Assembly: GCF_004354015.1 (NCBI RefSeq)
Contig: NZ_SMRU01000018.1
Coordinates: 1-64,000 of the forward strand
Direction: 5' to 3'
Length of the DNA: 64,000 bases
Source: Arthrobacter terricola
GTDB taxonomy: Bacteria > Actinomycetota > Actinomycetes > Actinomycetales > Micrococcaceae
The notes beneath the pieces were generated by a model, which worked only from the letters and a program-made list of their open reading frames with translations, searched no databases and was not told where the DNA came from. Below are positions 63,075 through 64,000 of the stretch, in pieces. Positions within the stretch are counted from its first letter, which is position 1. Each line of letters begins with the position of its first letter. The translations under genes were made by a program, and so were the position numbers.

Positions 63075-64000
63075 TCACGCGTTCCGGGTACGGGGGTCGA
63101 GGACGAAGAACGCCACATCCGCGAACAGGTTCGCGGCCAGGACGGCGAACGTCGTCACAAGAAGGATGGCCTGCAGCAGCGGGAAGTCCTGGTTGCTCAC
63201 GGCCTGGAACATTACGTAGCCGATGCCGGGGAAGGAGAAGACTTTCTCCACGAGCAGCGAGCCGCTGACGACCAGGCCAAGCTCCATGGCAAAACCGGCG
63301 ACGGCCGGGAGGATGGCGTTGCGGGCCGCGTAGTTGAGCATGACCCTTCGCGAGGACAGGCCCTTGGCCTGCGCCACGACGACATAGTCCTCGGACAAGG
63401 TTGTCACCATCATGTTGCGCTGCATCAGCATGTGGCCGGCGAGCGAGCCGATGACGATCGTCAACGCCGGAAGGATCGAGTGGTACAGAAGGGTGCCGAT
63501 GAACTCAAGGCTCAGGCTGGGCGGGATCGACGGGTCGTATCCGCCGCTCACCGGGAACCAACCGAACCCGACGGCGAAGACTGCCACCAGCAGCAGGCCC
63601 ACCCAGAAGTGCGGGATTCCGCGCAGGAATGCCCCGACCGGGAGCACTGAGTCCATCCACGTTCCCCGGCGCCAGCCGGCGATGCAGCCCAGAAGTGTTC
63701 CCAGCAGGGATGCCACGAGGGTCGCCACCCCGAGCAGGCCGATCGTCCACGGCAGGCTGTCGGCGACTACCGAGGAGACAGGTGTCGGGAAATAAGTGAA
63801 CGAGAGTCCGAAGTCGCCGTGGAAGAGGTGTTCGATGTACTCCACGTATTGCTGGAACAGGTTCTTGCTGCGGTCCAGGCCGAAAGCCACGGCGAGGGCT
63901 TCGCTGGACTCCGGTGACAACTGGCCGTTGAAGCGTTCCATGACGGTCTGGACCGGGTCGCCCGGCATGAGCCTGGGCAGGAGGAAATTGATGGTGATGG
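63075..64000 (-). CDS. ABC importer permease (DppB type), partial
   Basis: At least 308 residues; the N terminus lies beyond the right edge, as the frame stays open through 64000. The DppB-type 'FLLPRLMPGDPVQTVMERF' near the start, 'VVVAQAKGLSSRRVMLNYAA' (EAA-like loop 'AQAKGLS') and 'VSGSLLVEKVFSFPGIGYVM' are characteristic. First visible gene of the importer operon; its binding protein may lie further right or be the lipoprotein at 54.8 kb. Confidence 0.93.
   Translation of the reverse strand, partial: ITINFLLPRLMPGDPVQTVMERFNGQLSPESSEALAVAFGLDRSKNLFQQYVEYIEHLFHGDFGLSFTYFPTPVSSVVADSLPWTIGLLGVATLVASLLGTLLGCIAGWRRGTWMDSVLPVGAFLRGIPHFWVGLLLVAVFAVGFGWFPVSGGYDPSIPPSLSLEFIGTLLYHSILPALTIVIGSLAGHMLMQRNMMVTTLSEDYVVVAQAKGLSSRRVMLNYAARNAILPAVAGFAMELGLVVSGSLLVEKVFSFPGIGYVMFQAVSNQDFPLLQAILLVTTFAVLAANLFADVAFFVLDPRTRNA

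Noticed and set aside
1..64000. tRNA, rRNA, CRISPR arrays, insertion sequences, integrases
   Set aside because: No cloverleaf, repeat-spacer pattern, transposase motif or flanking terminal repeats were noticed when reading both strands. Small RNAs cannot be excluded without a covariance-model search.

Overview
The window is high-GC DNA with actinobacterial signal structure: GTG and TTG starts, short Shine-Dalgarno sequences, 1-4 nt stop/start overlaps, LacI, RpiR, GntR and MarR regulators, and Tat and lipobox exports. The protein sequences most resemble soil Micrococcaceae (Arthrobacter, Pseudarthrobacter, Paenarthrobacter). This is a judgement by eye. I saw no rRNA, tRNA, CRISPR array, transposase or phage gene. 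The region reads as a chromosomal catabolic island with several decayed genes.

Layout. (1) 1-16 kb: start of an AbiEi/DUF559-like gene; a LacI regulator beside the L-arabinose operon araB-araD-araA (minus strand, LacI-type palindrome before araB); a GntR DNA-binding-domain-only ORF; an alpha-galactoside operon (GH36, binding protein, two permeases) below its own LacI regulator, with three copies of one operator; then a divergent MarR / ABC exporter pair sharing overlapping palindromes. (2) 16-27 kb: an RpiR-controlled Ugp/Mal-type importer operon that also encodes a calcineurin-like phosphodiesterase and an MptpB/LipA-like phosphatase. It is followed by a decapitated serine hydrolase, a Tat-exported PHP phosphoesterase and a remnant of a phosphodiester glycosidase. 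The set suggests phosphodiester or phosphoinositide scavenging. (3) 27-32.6 kb: membrane-anchored molybdopterin oxidoreductase, fasciclin lipoprotein, a dead Doc toxin and small lipoproteins. (4) 32.7-41.7 kb: a Gfo/Idh-ThuA-Gfo/Idh keto-sugar cassette behind an AT-rich operator, a GH13 trehalose-synthase-like enzyme, a glycoside hydrolase missing its N terminus and a broken hydroxypyruvate isomerase.

(5) 41.8-50.9 kb is the most unusual part: a two-armed divergent locus around a GntR/FCD regulator with two near-identical 12-bp palindromes. The left arm is an NCS2 permease, a CynX-type MFS, an FAH-fold hydrolase and a barbiturase/cyanurate-hydrolase-family ring-opening amidohydrolase. The right arm is GntR, a hydantoin-racemase homologue without either catalytic cysteine, a D-hydantoinase/dihydropyrimidinase and a protein with the arylmalonate-decarboxylase active-site pattern. 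I read it as a pathway for a cyclic ureide or imide, possibly a C5-substituted barbiturate or hydantoin.

(6) 51-64 kb: VanZ-like protein; an NRPS-condensation-like domain fused to a GNAT; alpha/beta hydrolase; peptide-type binding lipoprotein; glycerate kinase and GNAT; a 51-aa Cys/His mini-protein ahead of a frameshifted MFS gene; and a Dpp/Opp-type importer with a permease-ATPase fusion that runs off the right edge.
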